Assembly: GCA_023375785.1 (NCBI GenBank)
Contig: SZWC01003906.1
Location: 14,684 to 78,683 of the forward strand
Length of the DNA stretch: 64,000 nucleotides
Source of the DNA: Penium margaritaceum
Lineage: Eukaryota > Streptophyta > Zygnematophyceae > Desmidiales > Peniaceae
Direction of reading: 5' to 3'
How positions within the stretch are numbered: position 1 is the first letter of the stretch; each line of letters begins with the position of its first letter. The position numbers and the translations under genes are program-made. The notes beneath the pieces are model-generated. The model did not search any database. It worked only from the letters and a program-made list of their open reading frames with translations, and was not told where the DNA came from. This document shows, one piece after another, positions 35,971 to 46,074 of the stretch.

Positions 35971-36740
35971 ATGACGCATCTGAGTCAAGCCCGCCTTGAG
36001 GCGGGTATGTCTAAATTCACGGGGACAGGGTTTCCCTTGTGGAAATGGCAGTTTGAGATTTTCATGAACATGCGTGGCTACCTCAACATCCTAAAAGGGA
36101 TCAAGACAGCACCCGTCGATGCGGCCGTGATAACGCATGCGGCTGATCTTGTAGCATGGACGATGAAGAACAACATGGCTCTCACCATTCTTGTGACGTC
36201 CATCAACGAGACTCAACACTCCCACATCACAGGATGCACGTTGGCTGCCAAGGCCTAGGCAAACTTTGCACGCGTGCATCAATCAAATGCCCTAGCAAAC
36301 CGACTCCTCACCTTCCAACGGTTGATGTCGACGAGGGTGAGCGAAGGAGAATCGATACCTGCATTTTTGCAGTCGTTCGACAACATGCTGCAAGAGGTCC
36401 AACAAATGGAATGAAATCTTGAGCCCAAAATGCGTGCCATGATCCTTCTAATGGCGCTACCGGATCACCGTATTTGGCGGTTGGAAGGAGGCAGATCTGA
36501 CATACGAGGTTGTCACCAAACATGTCCGCGACAAGTCCATGCGACGTAGTGGCAGTGAGGCAAACATCTCAGCCTATGCCTCTTGCTTTGGTGGACAAGG
36601 TGCAAGCTCTTGCTCCAGACAAGGCAACAGCGGAAGCGGTGGCGGTGGAGGGAAAGGCAATGGTGGCGGGAAGAGTTCCAAGAAGCCCGGTAACTGTCAC
36701 AACTGTGGCAAGGCTGGGCACTGGGCTAGGGACTGCTGTA
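35971..36740 (+). mobile_element. gag region with CCHC zinc knuckle
   Basis: The first part, with KFTGTGFPLWKWQFEIFM, matches the start of copia gag (usually K-F-x-G-x-N-F-x-x-W). A Gly/Ser-rich linker leads to a retroviral zinc knuckle, CHNCGKAGHWARDC, at 36,695-36,736 (C-x2-C-x4-H-x4-C), which in this family binds the genomic RNA during particle assembly. It is part of the broken coding region. Confidence 0.85.
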
Positions 36741-36839
36741 GTCCCAAGAAAGAAGGCGAGAACAAAGGTGGAAAGGAGAAGAAGGAGCTCACCAAGATGA
36801 TGGCTAGGGGGCTGCCCATGAAGGGCGCAACGATTGTTA

Positions 36840-37110
36840 GGCCCGGGGCATTTGCCCTTGACTCGGGCACCAACCACCACTCATCAAAAGAGAAGGGTGG
36901 ATTTGTCTCCATGGCCGAATCTGTCATGCGCACCGAGTGTGCAAACGGCACCGTCGTCCAAGCCATGGGCGAAGGGGACAATGTGATCACGTTAAATGTG
37001 AATGGTGTGGAGAAGGCGGTCAACCTTCAAAAGGTGGTGTACATGCCCTCCTTTGCAGCCAACTTGCTGTCCGTGTCACAAATCACTGACAACAACATGA
37101 AAGTGGTGTT
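36840..37110 (+). mobile_element. Aspartic protease region
   Basis: The string FALDSGTNHHSS carries the DSG catalytic motif (36,860-36,868), equivalent to the DSGATHH found in copia proteases. Further on, VVYMPSFAANLLSVSQ matches the typical end of the copia protease region (V-x-x-x-P-x-x-x-x-N-L-L-S-V). In intact relatives this enzyme cuts the Gag-Pol polyprotein. Confidence 0.85.
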
Positions 37111-37339
37111 TACCTACAAGGAAGCGGTGGCCATAAAAAACGAGGACATCCAGATTTTGTACACCAAAGACAATCTCATGCTTCATGTTCCAAGAGTCGA
37201 CGGCCTCTACGTGCTTCAAACCAAAGTCACCAAGGCGTCAGATGAGGGACTCGCATGTGCCACCAAGACAGTGGCACCGGAGCCAAAGGATGCACCACCG
37301 GCTACCGCTGCGGCCGCCACATCAACCAAGGACACTGAC

Positions 37340-38290
37340 GCTGAGCTATGGCACTGGTGATTTGGCCATGTGGCCAACAGCAAGCTGCAGAAGATACAGG
37401 AGCAAAAGGTAGTCCGTGGAATGGAAGGGTGCACCATGAAGCATGGCGGAGGGTGTGCATTGTGTGAACCATGCCTCCAAGCAAAGGCAAAGAAGAAGCC
37501 GTTTGGGAGAGGAGGTCAACGAGCGGAGCATGTCTTGGAACTCATACATAGTGACGTGTGTGGACCTTTCTGCACACCGTCTAACGGAGGAAGCAAGTAC
37601 TTCCTGACCTTCATTGATGACCACAGCTGCAAGTTGTGGATCTACTTCCTCAAAACAAAGGGAGAGGTCAAGGAGAAGATCCTCGAGTTCGTCGCTATGG
37701 TGGAGCGGCAAACGTCCAAGAAGGTGAAGACGCTCTGAAGTGACAACGGGGGTGAGTACGAGGCATGCAAGCCTTGGCTCAAGCATCATGGCATCCGCCA
37801 TGAGCAAACCACCCCTTACAACCTCCAAAGCAACGGCGTTACCGAGAGGATGAACCAGACCCTACACGGCATGGTGCGAAGTATGCTTTTCGACGCCAAG
37901 CTCCCACCTCGCTTTTAGGTAGGAGCAGCAACAACGGCTTGCTACCTCTTGAATCTCACACCAGAAACCGCCTTGCGGAAGCCTGGAAAGGAGCAAGACA
38001 ACCAACTGAAGACCCCACAAGAAGCATGGTCGGGAAAGAAACCAAATGCATCTCATCTGAAGGTGTTCGGGTCAACTGCATGGGTGAAGATCCAGCCGGG
38101 AGAAGGTGGAGGCAAACTGGACGCACGGTCTAGGAAGTCCATCATGGTTGGGTACGACACATCACACAAAGCCTATCGGCTTTGGGACCAGGCAGCAAGC
38201 AAGCTCGCGAGGAGGCACGATGTCGTGAATAACGAATGCACCCTTGAAAAGGGAGAGCTACTAGACCCAAATCTCACTCCCAAAGCGGGA
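37340..38290 (+). mobile_element. Integrase region (pre-integrase zinc site and core)
   Basis: Visible landmarks are the CALCEPCLQAKAKK end of the HHCC zinc site, the LELIHSDVCGPF start of the catalytic core with its first Asp, FLTFIDDHSCKLWIYFL, and an NGVTERMNQTL-like stretch around the catalytic Glu. Downstream, HLKVFGSTAWVKI matches the copia integrase tail. Integrase inserts the cDNA and makes the 5-bp target duplication. Confidence 0.85.
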
Positions 38291-38639
38291 GGGTGGATAG
38301 TGTTGCTTGAGTCTAGAGACCAAGCACCCGACAACTGGCTCGCTTTGCCAGCAGATGGTGGGAATGGGAGAGCAGCTATGGAGGATGACGCAGCATCTAA
38401 CATGGACACGGATACCGAGCTGTCTGGGGCTTTTGAGTTTGGCTTGGAGTCTGACGACTCTTCTGATGACAACGACGACGACAAACCACCACCTGTGGAA
38501 GCACCAGCACCAAAGCAAGAAGCCGCACCACTACCCCGGCGCAGTTTGCGACCAAAGAGAGCACCTTTGCCATATGAGGATGACTGGACCGGCCTTAGCT
38601 GGTTGTGCATGGCTCGGGGAGAGCCATCCACAATGGCGG

Positions 38640-39400
38640 TGGCGATGAATGGCCTAGATGCGGCTAAGTGGAAGGAGGCAGTGGATAGCGAGCTCGCGTC
38701 CATTCCCAAGAACGGCACGTGGGTGCTGGTGGATAGACCTGACAAGGCCCATGTGGTGGGATCCAAGTGGGTCCTCCGAATGTAGAAGAAGCAAGACGGC
38801 AGTATCGACAAGTTCAAGGCAAGGGTAGTGGCTAAGGGGTTCTCTCAACACCCGGGCTCCAAGTACGATGAGACGTTTGCGCCCGTCGTGACCTTTGCCT
38901 CCATCCGCTCTCTCCTTGGAATTGCAGCCACAAAGAACTTGGATGTACACCAGATGGACGTCAGGACAACTTTCCTTCATGGGAAGTTTGACAAGGAAGT
39001 GCTCATGGAGGTGCCAGAAGGAGTTGAAGCTCCTAAGGGCAAGGTGTGCAAGTTGGTGAAAGCGCTCTACGGGCTGAAACAGGCCCCAAGGATGTGGTAC
39101 AAAGAGATGGACGGTTTCATGACCGGCCTCTCCTTTGTGCATTGCCAGAATGACCCGAGCATGTACGTGCGTGATGATGGGAGAGGGCTGATGCTGGTTG
39201 CACTGTACGTGGATGATCTGATCATCTGCTCGTCTTCGGTAGAGCTGCTGGATGAACTGAAGTCTGACCTCGGCAAAAGGTTCAAGATGGACATGGGTCC
39301 TCTCGAGTACTACTTCAGGATTTCCATTCACCGCAACCGAGTAGCAGGTACCATCAAACCAACTCAACCAAACCAAATACATCGGTGAGGTACTGAAGTG
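38640..39400 (+). mobile_element. Reverse transcriptase region
   Basis: Copia RT landmarks appear in order: WKEAVDSELASIPKNGTW, KARVVAKGFSQHPG, YDETFAPVV, VHQMDV with a FLHG turn, KALYGLKQAPRMWY, and the catalytic YVDD (39,206-39,217). A Ser/Asp-rich acidic spacer at about 38,390-38,560 separates it from integrase. Confidence 0.9.
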
Positions 39401-39699
39401 CTACCACATGGAAGACTGCAAACCTGTCAGCACCCCAATGACGACCGATACAAAGCTGAAGGCCTCCATGCCGCCAAGCAACGAAGCAGAACTAAGGGAG
39501 ACGCAAGACATCACCTGCTATTCCGCCGTGGGTAGCATCATGTACACCACGGTAGGGACTCGTCCGGACATCTGCTATGCTGTGGGACAAGTGAGCAGAT
39601 TCGTGGCCAACCCTGGACCACAGCATTGGCAAGCAGTTAAGCGCATCTTGCGCTACCTGCAAAAGACACGTCACATGGGCCTCATCCTTGGAGGCCAAG

Positions 39700-40195
39700 A
39701 AGGAACGGACCGCCTTCGCCTGAAATGCTACACTGACGCTGACTGGGGAGGAAATTTCGACGATAGGAAATCCACCTCTGGATACGTGTGCATCATGAAT
39801 GGTGCTGCCATCTCATGGGCTAGCAGCCAACTGGATTATGTTTCCGTGTCCACGGCTGAGGCAGAGTACGTTGCTCTGTCTGAGATGTGTAAGGAGACTT
39901 AATGGCCGCGCTGCCTGCTTGGCAAAATGACAGTACCACAGAAGGATGCCACGGTCGTACACGTGGACAACATAATCGCCACCTCAATGGCTGAAGACAA
40001 GATCATCTCCCAGCGAACGAAGCACATCGACATACGTTACCACTACTTATGTGACCTAGTCATGAAGAACATGGTGGAATTGCAGTACTGCAGAACAAAG
40101 AGCATGCTTTCTAACTGCATGACCAAGCCGCTGCAAAGTAACTTGCACTATGCAGGCATTCGTGGATTCGGCATGAGGAGTGCGGCAGAGGAAGG
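39700..40195 (+). mobile_element. RNase H region
   Basis: The strings CYTDADWGG (from about 39,726), RKSTSGYV, ISWASSQ and STAEAEYVALSE carry the Asp and Glu positions of copia RNase H. The closing segment, with HIDIRYHYL and TKPLQSN, matches the usual C-terminus just before the 3' LTR. Confidence 0.88.
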
Positions 40196-40240
40196 GTGAG
40201 CCCCAAGCCAATGATGGAGCCCAGTAAGCGACACATGGAC

Positions 40241-40260
40241 AGAGGTGCAAGGGACAGATT
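40241..40260 (+). promoter_or_regulatory. Polypurine tract
   Basis: The purine-rich string agaggtgcaagggacagatt ends directly at the right LTR start tgttgaaatag. This junction closely resembles that of plant copia elements. It would prime plus-strand DNA synthesis. Confidence 0.65.
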
Positions 40261-40913
40261 TGTTGAAATAGCTTGCACCTTTTCCAGTACCTAGCTGGCT
40301 AGGTACACATACAGATAAGGCATGCACTGCTCTATGGAGTATGTCCCCTTGGTCTGTTCTAAGATGGGCCAGGAATGCACTGCCCATAATGGGTATGTCC
40401 CCTCTGGCTCATCATGGGAACCATACCTTTTTGGCTTGGTTGAATAGGCACAGGGGTCTCAAACGAGAGGTCGCGGCTTCAAACCCCGCGATGGACGCAA
40501 TATTCTTTGTGGCCAAAACTGGGACAGGAAGCTTCTAGGAAGCTTACTAGAGCCTGCCTTGAGGATGACACTTGGCGGTCTAAGGACGCACCAAGTAGGA
40601 CTGTAGGTTGAGGTTGGCTCCAATGGAGCCACTATAAGCAGAAGCTTTAGCAAAGCTCTGCAAGTATAAAAGCCTGTACCTTGCATGCATCCATTTATAG
40701 TTCTTGCCTTTGAGACTCCTCACACAGTGTTTGACCAAAGGTAGACACTAAAGACCAACATGCGGATTTCGTGAGGTTGCAAAAGAAACAAACCTAAAGT
40801 GTGGATCCCTCGTTCGAGGGTGGTATGTTATCTTGTTTGCAATACCAAGAGCGGTTGGCGGTCTCCCATGTCGGGACCCGTTTTCTAAACCGTTGCTATG
40901 TGGTGCATTGACA
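40261..40913 (+). repeat. Right LTR of the copia element
   Basis: This 653-bp LTR runs from tgttgaaatag to gcattgaca, giving clear TG...CA ends. It carries the same module order as the left LTR: tRNA-like stretch at about 40,433-40,492, heat-shock-like dyads at 40,528-40,545 and TATA at 40,665-40,671. The satellite resumes at 40,914. Confidence 0.95.
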
Positions 40914-43890
40914 GCAAGTGCTTACGAGTGGTTGTGAGTGGTTGTGAGTAGTTGTGAGTGGTTGTGAGTGGTTGCAAGTGGTTGTTAGTGGTTGGGAGTG
41001 GTTGCACGTGGTTGTGAGTGGTTGCGAGTGGTTGCCAGTGGTTGCCAGTGGTTGTGAGTGGTTGCGGGTGGTTGCAAGTGGTTGCAGGTGGTTGCAAGTG
41101 GTTGTGAGTTGTTGTGAGTGTTTACGAGTGGTTGTGAGTGGTTTCGAGTGGTTGCAAGTGGTTGGAAGTGGTTGCGATTGGTTGCGAGTTGTTGCAAGTG
41201 GTTGCGAGTCGTTGTGTGTGGTCACATGTAGTTGCGAGTGGTTGTGACTGATTGCGTGCGGTTGGAAGTGGTTGTGAGTGGTTGCGAGTGGTTGGGAGTG
41301 GTTGCGAGTGATTGCGAGTGATTGTGAGTGGTTCCGGGTGGTTGCGAGTGGTTGGGAGTGGTTGGGAGTGGTTGCAAGTGATTGCGAGAGGTTGCGTGTT
41401 TTTGGGAGTAATACAAGTGGTTACAAGTGGTTGCGATTGGTTGCGAGTGATCATGAGAGATTGTGCATGGTTGCGTGTGGTTGCGAGTGGTTGTGAGCGA
41501 TTGTGAATTGCTGTGAGTGGTTGCAAGTGCTTGTGAGTGGTTGTGATTGGTTGCGAGTGGTTGCGAGTAGTTGCGAGTGCTTGTGAGTTGTTGGGAGTGG
41601 TTGCAAGTGGTCTGGATTGCTTCCAAGTGGTTGCAAGTGCTTGCGACTGGTTGCGACTGGTAACAAGTGATTGCGAGTGGTTGTGAGTGGTTTTGAGTGG
41701 TTCTGAGTGGTTGCGGGTGGCTGCGAGTGGTTGCGAGTGGTTGCAAGTGCTTGTAAGTGGTTGCCAGTGGTTGCTAGCGGTTGTGAGAAGTTGCGAGTGG
41801 TTGTGAGTGGTTGCAACTGGTTGCAATTGGTTGCAAGGTGTTGCGAGTGGTTGTGAGTGGTTGTGAGTGGCTGGAAGTGGTTGCGAGTGGTTGTGAGTGA
41901 CTGCGAGTGGTTGCAAGTGGTTGCGAGTTGTTGCGAGTGGTTGCGAGTAGTTGCGAGTGATTGTAAATGGTTGCAAGAGGTTGGGAGTGGTTGGGTGAGG
42001 TTGGGAGTGATTGCAAGTGTTTGCGAAAGGTTGCAAGTTGTGGGGAGTGGTTGGGAGTGGTTCCAAGTGGTTGCAAGTGGTTGCGATTGGTTGCGAGTTG
42101 TTAAGATAGGTTGCGATTGGTTGCGAGTGGTTGCGAGTGGTTGCGGGTGGTTGTGAGTGATTGCAAGTGGTTGCGAGTGGTTACAAGTGGTTGTGAGTGG
42201 TTGTGATTGGTTAGGAGAAGTTGCGAGTGGTTGCAAGTGGTTGCGAGTGGCTGTGAGTGGTTACGAGTGGTCTGGAGTGGTTGCGAGTGGTAGCAAAAGG
42301 TTGCCATTGGTTGCAAGTGGTTGTGAGTGGTTGCAAGAGGTTTGGAGTGGTTGCGAGTGTTTGCGAGTGGTTGCAAGTGATTGAGAGTGGTTGTGAGTGG
42401 TTGCAAGTGGTTGTGAGTGGTTATGATTGGTTGTGATTGGTTGTAAGCGGTTGTGATTGGTTGCGAGTGGCTGCGAGTGGTTGCGAGTTGTTGCAAGTGG
42501 TTGCGAGTTGTTGTGAGTGGTTGCGAGTGGTTGCGACTGAATGCGACTGGTTGCGACTGGTTGCGAGTGGTTGTGAGTGGTTCCAAGTGGATCCCAAGTG
42601 GTTGCGAGTGGTTGCGATTGGTTGCGAGTGGTTGCAAGTGGTTGTGAGTAGTTGTGAGTGGTTGCGAGTGCTTATGGGTTGTTGCAAGTGGTTGCGAGCG
42701 GTTTTGAGTGGTTTCGAGTGGTTGCGAGTGGTTGCGAGTGTTCGCGAGTGGTTGTGAGTGGTTGCGAGTTGTTGCGAGTGATTGTGAGTGGTTAGGAGTA
42801 GTTGGGAGTGGTTGTGAGTCGTTGTGAGTGGTTGCGAGTAACTGAAAGTGATTGCAAGTGGTTGTGAGTGGTTGCGAGTGGTTGCGAGTAGTTATGAGTG
42901 GTTGCGAGTGGATGCAAGTGGTTGCGAGTGGTTGTGAGTGGTTCGAGTGGTTTTCTGTGGTTGCAAATGGTAGTGAGTGGTTGGGAGTGGTTGTGAGTGA
43001 TTGCGAGTGGTTGTGATTGGTTGTGATTGTTTTCAAGTTGTTGCAAGTGGTTGTGATTGGTTGCGAGTGATGTTGAGTGGTTCCGAGTAGTTTCAGTGGT
43101 TACGAGTCGTTGCAAGTGGTTTGCAAGTGGTTGCGAGTGGATGTGAGTGGTTTGGAGTGGTTGGGAGTTATTGCGAGTGGTTGCGAGTTGTTGCGAGTGG
43201 TTGCGAGTTGTTACGAGTGGTTGCAAGTGGTTGCGGAAATCTGCGAGTGGTTATGAGCGGTCGCGATTGGTTGTATTTGGGTGCGAGTGCTTACGAGCGG
43301 TACAAGCGGTTCCGAGTGGTTGCGAGTGGTTGCGAGTGGTCGCGATTGGCTGTGAGTAGTTGCGAGTGGTTATGATTGGCTGTGAGTGGTTTTGTGTGGT
43401 TGCGAGTGATTGAAAGTGGTTTCCAGTGGTTGCGATCGGTTGTGTATGGTTGGGAGTCGTTGCAAGTCGTTACCAGTGGTTGCGAGTGGTTGCAAGTGGT
43501 TGGGAGTGGTTGGGAGTGGTTACGAGTGGTTACGAGTGGTTGTGAGTGGTTGCGAGTCGTTGCAAGTGGTTGCAAGTGGTTTTGAGTGGTTGCAAGTGAT
43601 TCGAGTGGTTGCGAGTGGTTACGAGTGCTTGGGAGTGGTTGCGAGTGGTTGCGAGTTGTTGGGAGTTGTTGTATGTGATTACAAGTGGTTGCGACTGGTT
43701 GCAAGTGGTTGTGAGTGGTTGTGAGTGGTTTTGAGTGGTTGTGAGTGGTTGTGAATGGTTGTGAGTGGTTGCAAGTGATTGCGACTGGTTGCGAGTTGTT
43801 GTGAGTGATAGCGAGTGGTTGTGAGTGGTTGCAAACGGTTGCGAGTGGTTGCAAATGATTTTGAGTGGTTGCAAGTGGTTTGGATTGGTT

Positions 43891-43950
43891 GCGAGTGGTT
43901 GCATGTGGTTGTAAGTGATTGCGAGTGGTTGCATGTGGTTGTAAGTGATT
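43891..43950 (+). repeat. 30-bp doublet in satellite
   Basis: The three decamers gcgagtggtt, gcatgtggtt, gtaagtgatt occur twice in a row. Confidence 0.85.
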
Positions 43951-44800
43951 GCGAGTGGTTGCGAGTGGTTGCGAGTGGTTGGGTGTGGTTTTCAGTGGTT
44001 GAATGTGGTCACATGTGGTTGTGAGTAGTTGTGAGTGGTTTTGTGTGGTTGTGAGTGCTTGCGAGTGCTTGCGAGTGGTTGTGATTGGTTGCACTTGGTT
44101 GTGAGTGGTTGGGAGTGGTTACGAGTGTGTGTGAGTGGTTGCAAGTGGTTGTGAGTGGTTATAAGTGGTTGTGAGTGGTTGCGAGTGGTTGCAAGTGGTT
44201 GCAAGTGGTTGCGAGTGGTTGTGAGTGGTTGCAACTGGTTACAAGTTGGTCAAAGTGGTTGCGAGAGGTTGTGAGTATATGCGAGTGGTTGCAAGTGGTT
44301 GCGATTGGTTGCAATTTGTTGCGAGTGGTTGCAAGTGGTTGTGAGTGGTTGCAAGTGGTTGTGAGTGGTTGCAATTCGTTCTGAGTGGTTGGGAGTGGTT
44401 GTGAGTGGTTGCCAGTGGTTATGAGTGGTTGCAATTGGTTGGGAGTGGTTGTGAGTGGTTGCGAGTGGTTGCTAGTTTTTTCCATTGGTTGCATATGGTT
44501 GGGAGTGGTTACGAATGGTTACAAGTGGTTGCGAGTGGTTGCAAGTTGTTGCAAATTGTTGCCACTGGTTAAGTGCGGTTACGAGTGGTTGTGAGTGGTC
44601 ACGAGTGGTTGCAAGTGGTTGCATGTTGTTGCGAATGGTTGCAAGTGATTATTAGTGGTTGCGAGTGGTTGCAAGTGGTTGCGAGTGGTTACGAGTAACT
44701 ACGAGTCATTGCGAGTGGTTGCGAGTGGTTGTTAGTGGTTGCGAGTGGTTGCAAGTGGTTGCAAGTTGTTGCGAATGGTTGCAAGTGATTATTAGTGGTT

Positions 44801-46050
44801 GCGAGTGGTTGCGAGTGGTTAAGAGTGGTTGCGAGTGGTTGCGAGTGGTTAAGAGTGGTTGCGAGTGGTTGCGAGTGGTTAAGAGTGGTTGCGAGTGGTT
44901 GCGAGTGGTTAAGAGTGGTTGCGAGTGGTTGCGAGTGGTTAAGAGTGGTTGCGAGTGGTTGCGAGTGGTTAAGAGTGGTTGCGAGTGGTTGCGAGTGGTT
45001 AAGAGTGGTTGCGAGTGGTTGCGAGTGGTTAAGAGTGGTTGCGAGTGGTTGCGAGTGGTTAAGAGTGGTTGCGAGTGGTTGCGAGTGGTTAAGAGTGGTT
45101 GCGAGTGGTTGCGAGTGGTTAAGAGTGGTTGCGAGTGGTTGCGAGTGGTTAAGAGTGGTTGCGAGTGGTTGCGAGTGGTTAAGAGTGGTTGCGAGTGGTT
45201 GCGAGTGGTTAAGAGTGGTTGCGAGTGGTTGCGAGTGGTTAAGAGTGGTTGCGAGTGGTTGCGAGTGGTTAAGAGTGGTTGCGAGTGGTTGCGAGTGGTT
45301 AAGAGTGGTTGCGAGTGGTTGCGAGTGGTTAAGAGTGGTTGCGAGTGGTTGCGAGTGGTTAAGAGTGGTTGCGAGTGGTTGCGAGTGGTTAAGAGTGGTT
45401 GCGAGTGGTTGCGAGTGGTTAAGAGTGGTTGCGAGTGGTTGCGAGTGGTTAAGAGTGGTTGCGAGTGGTTGCGAGTGGTTAAGAGTGGTTGCGAGTGGTT
45501 GCGAGTGGTTAAGAGTGGTTGCGAGTGGTTGCGAGTGGTTAAGAGTGGTTGCGAGTGGTTGCGAGTGGTTAAGAGTGGTTGCGAGTGGTTGCGAGTGGTT
45601 AAGAGTGGTTGCGAGTGGTTGCGAGTGGTTAAGAGTGGTTGCGAGTGGTTGCGAGTGGTTAAGAGTGGTTGCGAGTGGTTGCGAGTGGTTAAGAGTGGTT
45701 GCGAGTGGTTGCGAGTGGTTAAGAGTGGTTGCGAGTGGTTGCGAGTGGTTAAGAGTGGTTGCGAGTGGTTGCGAGTGGTTAAGAGTGGTTGCGAGTGGTT
45801 GCGAGTGGTTAAGAGTGGTTGCGAGTGGTTGCGAGTGGTTAAGAGTGGTTGCGAGTGGTTGCGAGTGGTTAAGAGTGGTTGCGAGTGGTTGCGAGTGGTT
45901 AAGAGTGGTTGCGAGTGGTTGCGAGTGGTTAAGAGTGGTTGCGAGTGGTTGCGAGTGGTTAAGAGTGGTTGCGAGTGGTTGCGAGTGGTTAAGAGTGGTT
46001 GCGAGTGGTTGCGAGTGGTTAAGAGTGGTTGCGAGTGGTTGCGAGTGGTT
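44801..46050 (+). repeat. 30-bp higher-order array, 41.7 perfect copies
   Basis: Three decamers (gcgagtggtt, gcgagtggtt, aagagtggtt) form a 30-bp unit that repeats 41 times plus two decamers over 1,250 bp, with no difference that I could find. Because 30 is divisible by three, several frames on both strands stay open throughout: about 440-470 codons on + and about 500-520 on -. All are purely periodic and not called as genes. It is bounded on the left by a short duplicated block containing gattattagtgg (about 44,648 and 44,788). Confidence 0.97.
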
Positions 46051-46074
46051 GCAACTGATTGCGAGTGGTTGTGA

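Larger units (their letters stand above)
34885..40913 (+). mobile_element. Ty1/copia LTR retrotransposon, broken copy
   Basis: A 6,029-bp element with two direct 653-bp LTRs and an internal region whose recognisable domains run gag, protease, integrase, reverse transcriptase, RNase H. Integrase before reverse transcriptase is diagnostic of Ty1/copia as opposed to Ty3/gypsy. The LTRs end TG...CA (clearest in the right copy), and the flanking five bases (gggag left, gcaag right) agree at three of five positions and are in phase with the satellite, consistent with an aged 5-bp duplication. By hand the LTRs differ at about 52 of 653 sites, roughly 92% identity without net length change, so insertion is not recent; no age in years can be given without a substitution rate. 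The coding region is broken about seven times, so this copy is a fossil. The LTR and polypurine junction resembles that of plant copia elements. Confidence 0.96.

Noticed and set aside
36569-37023. Minus-strand open frames of about 100 codons under gag and protease
   Set aside because: They mirror the recognisable + strand zinc knuckle and DSG protease sequence and show no family resemblance themselves.
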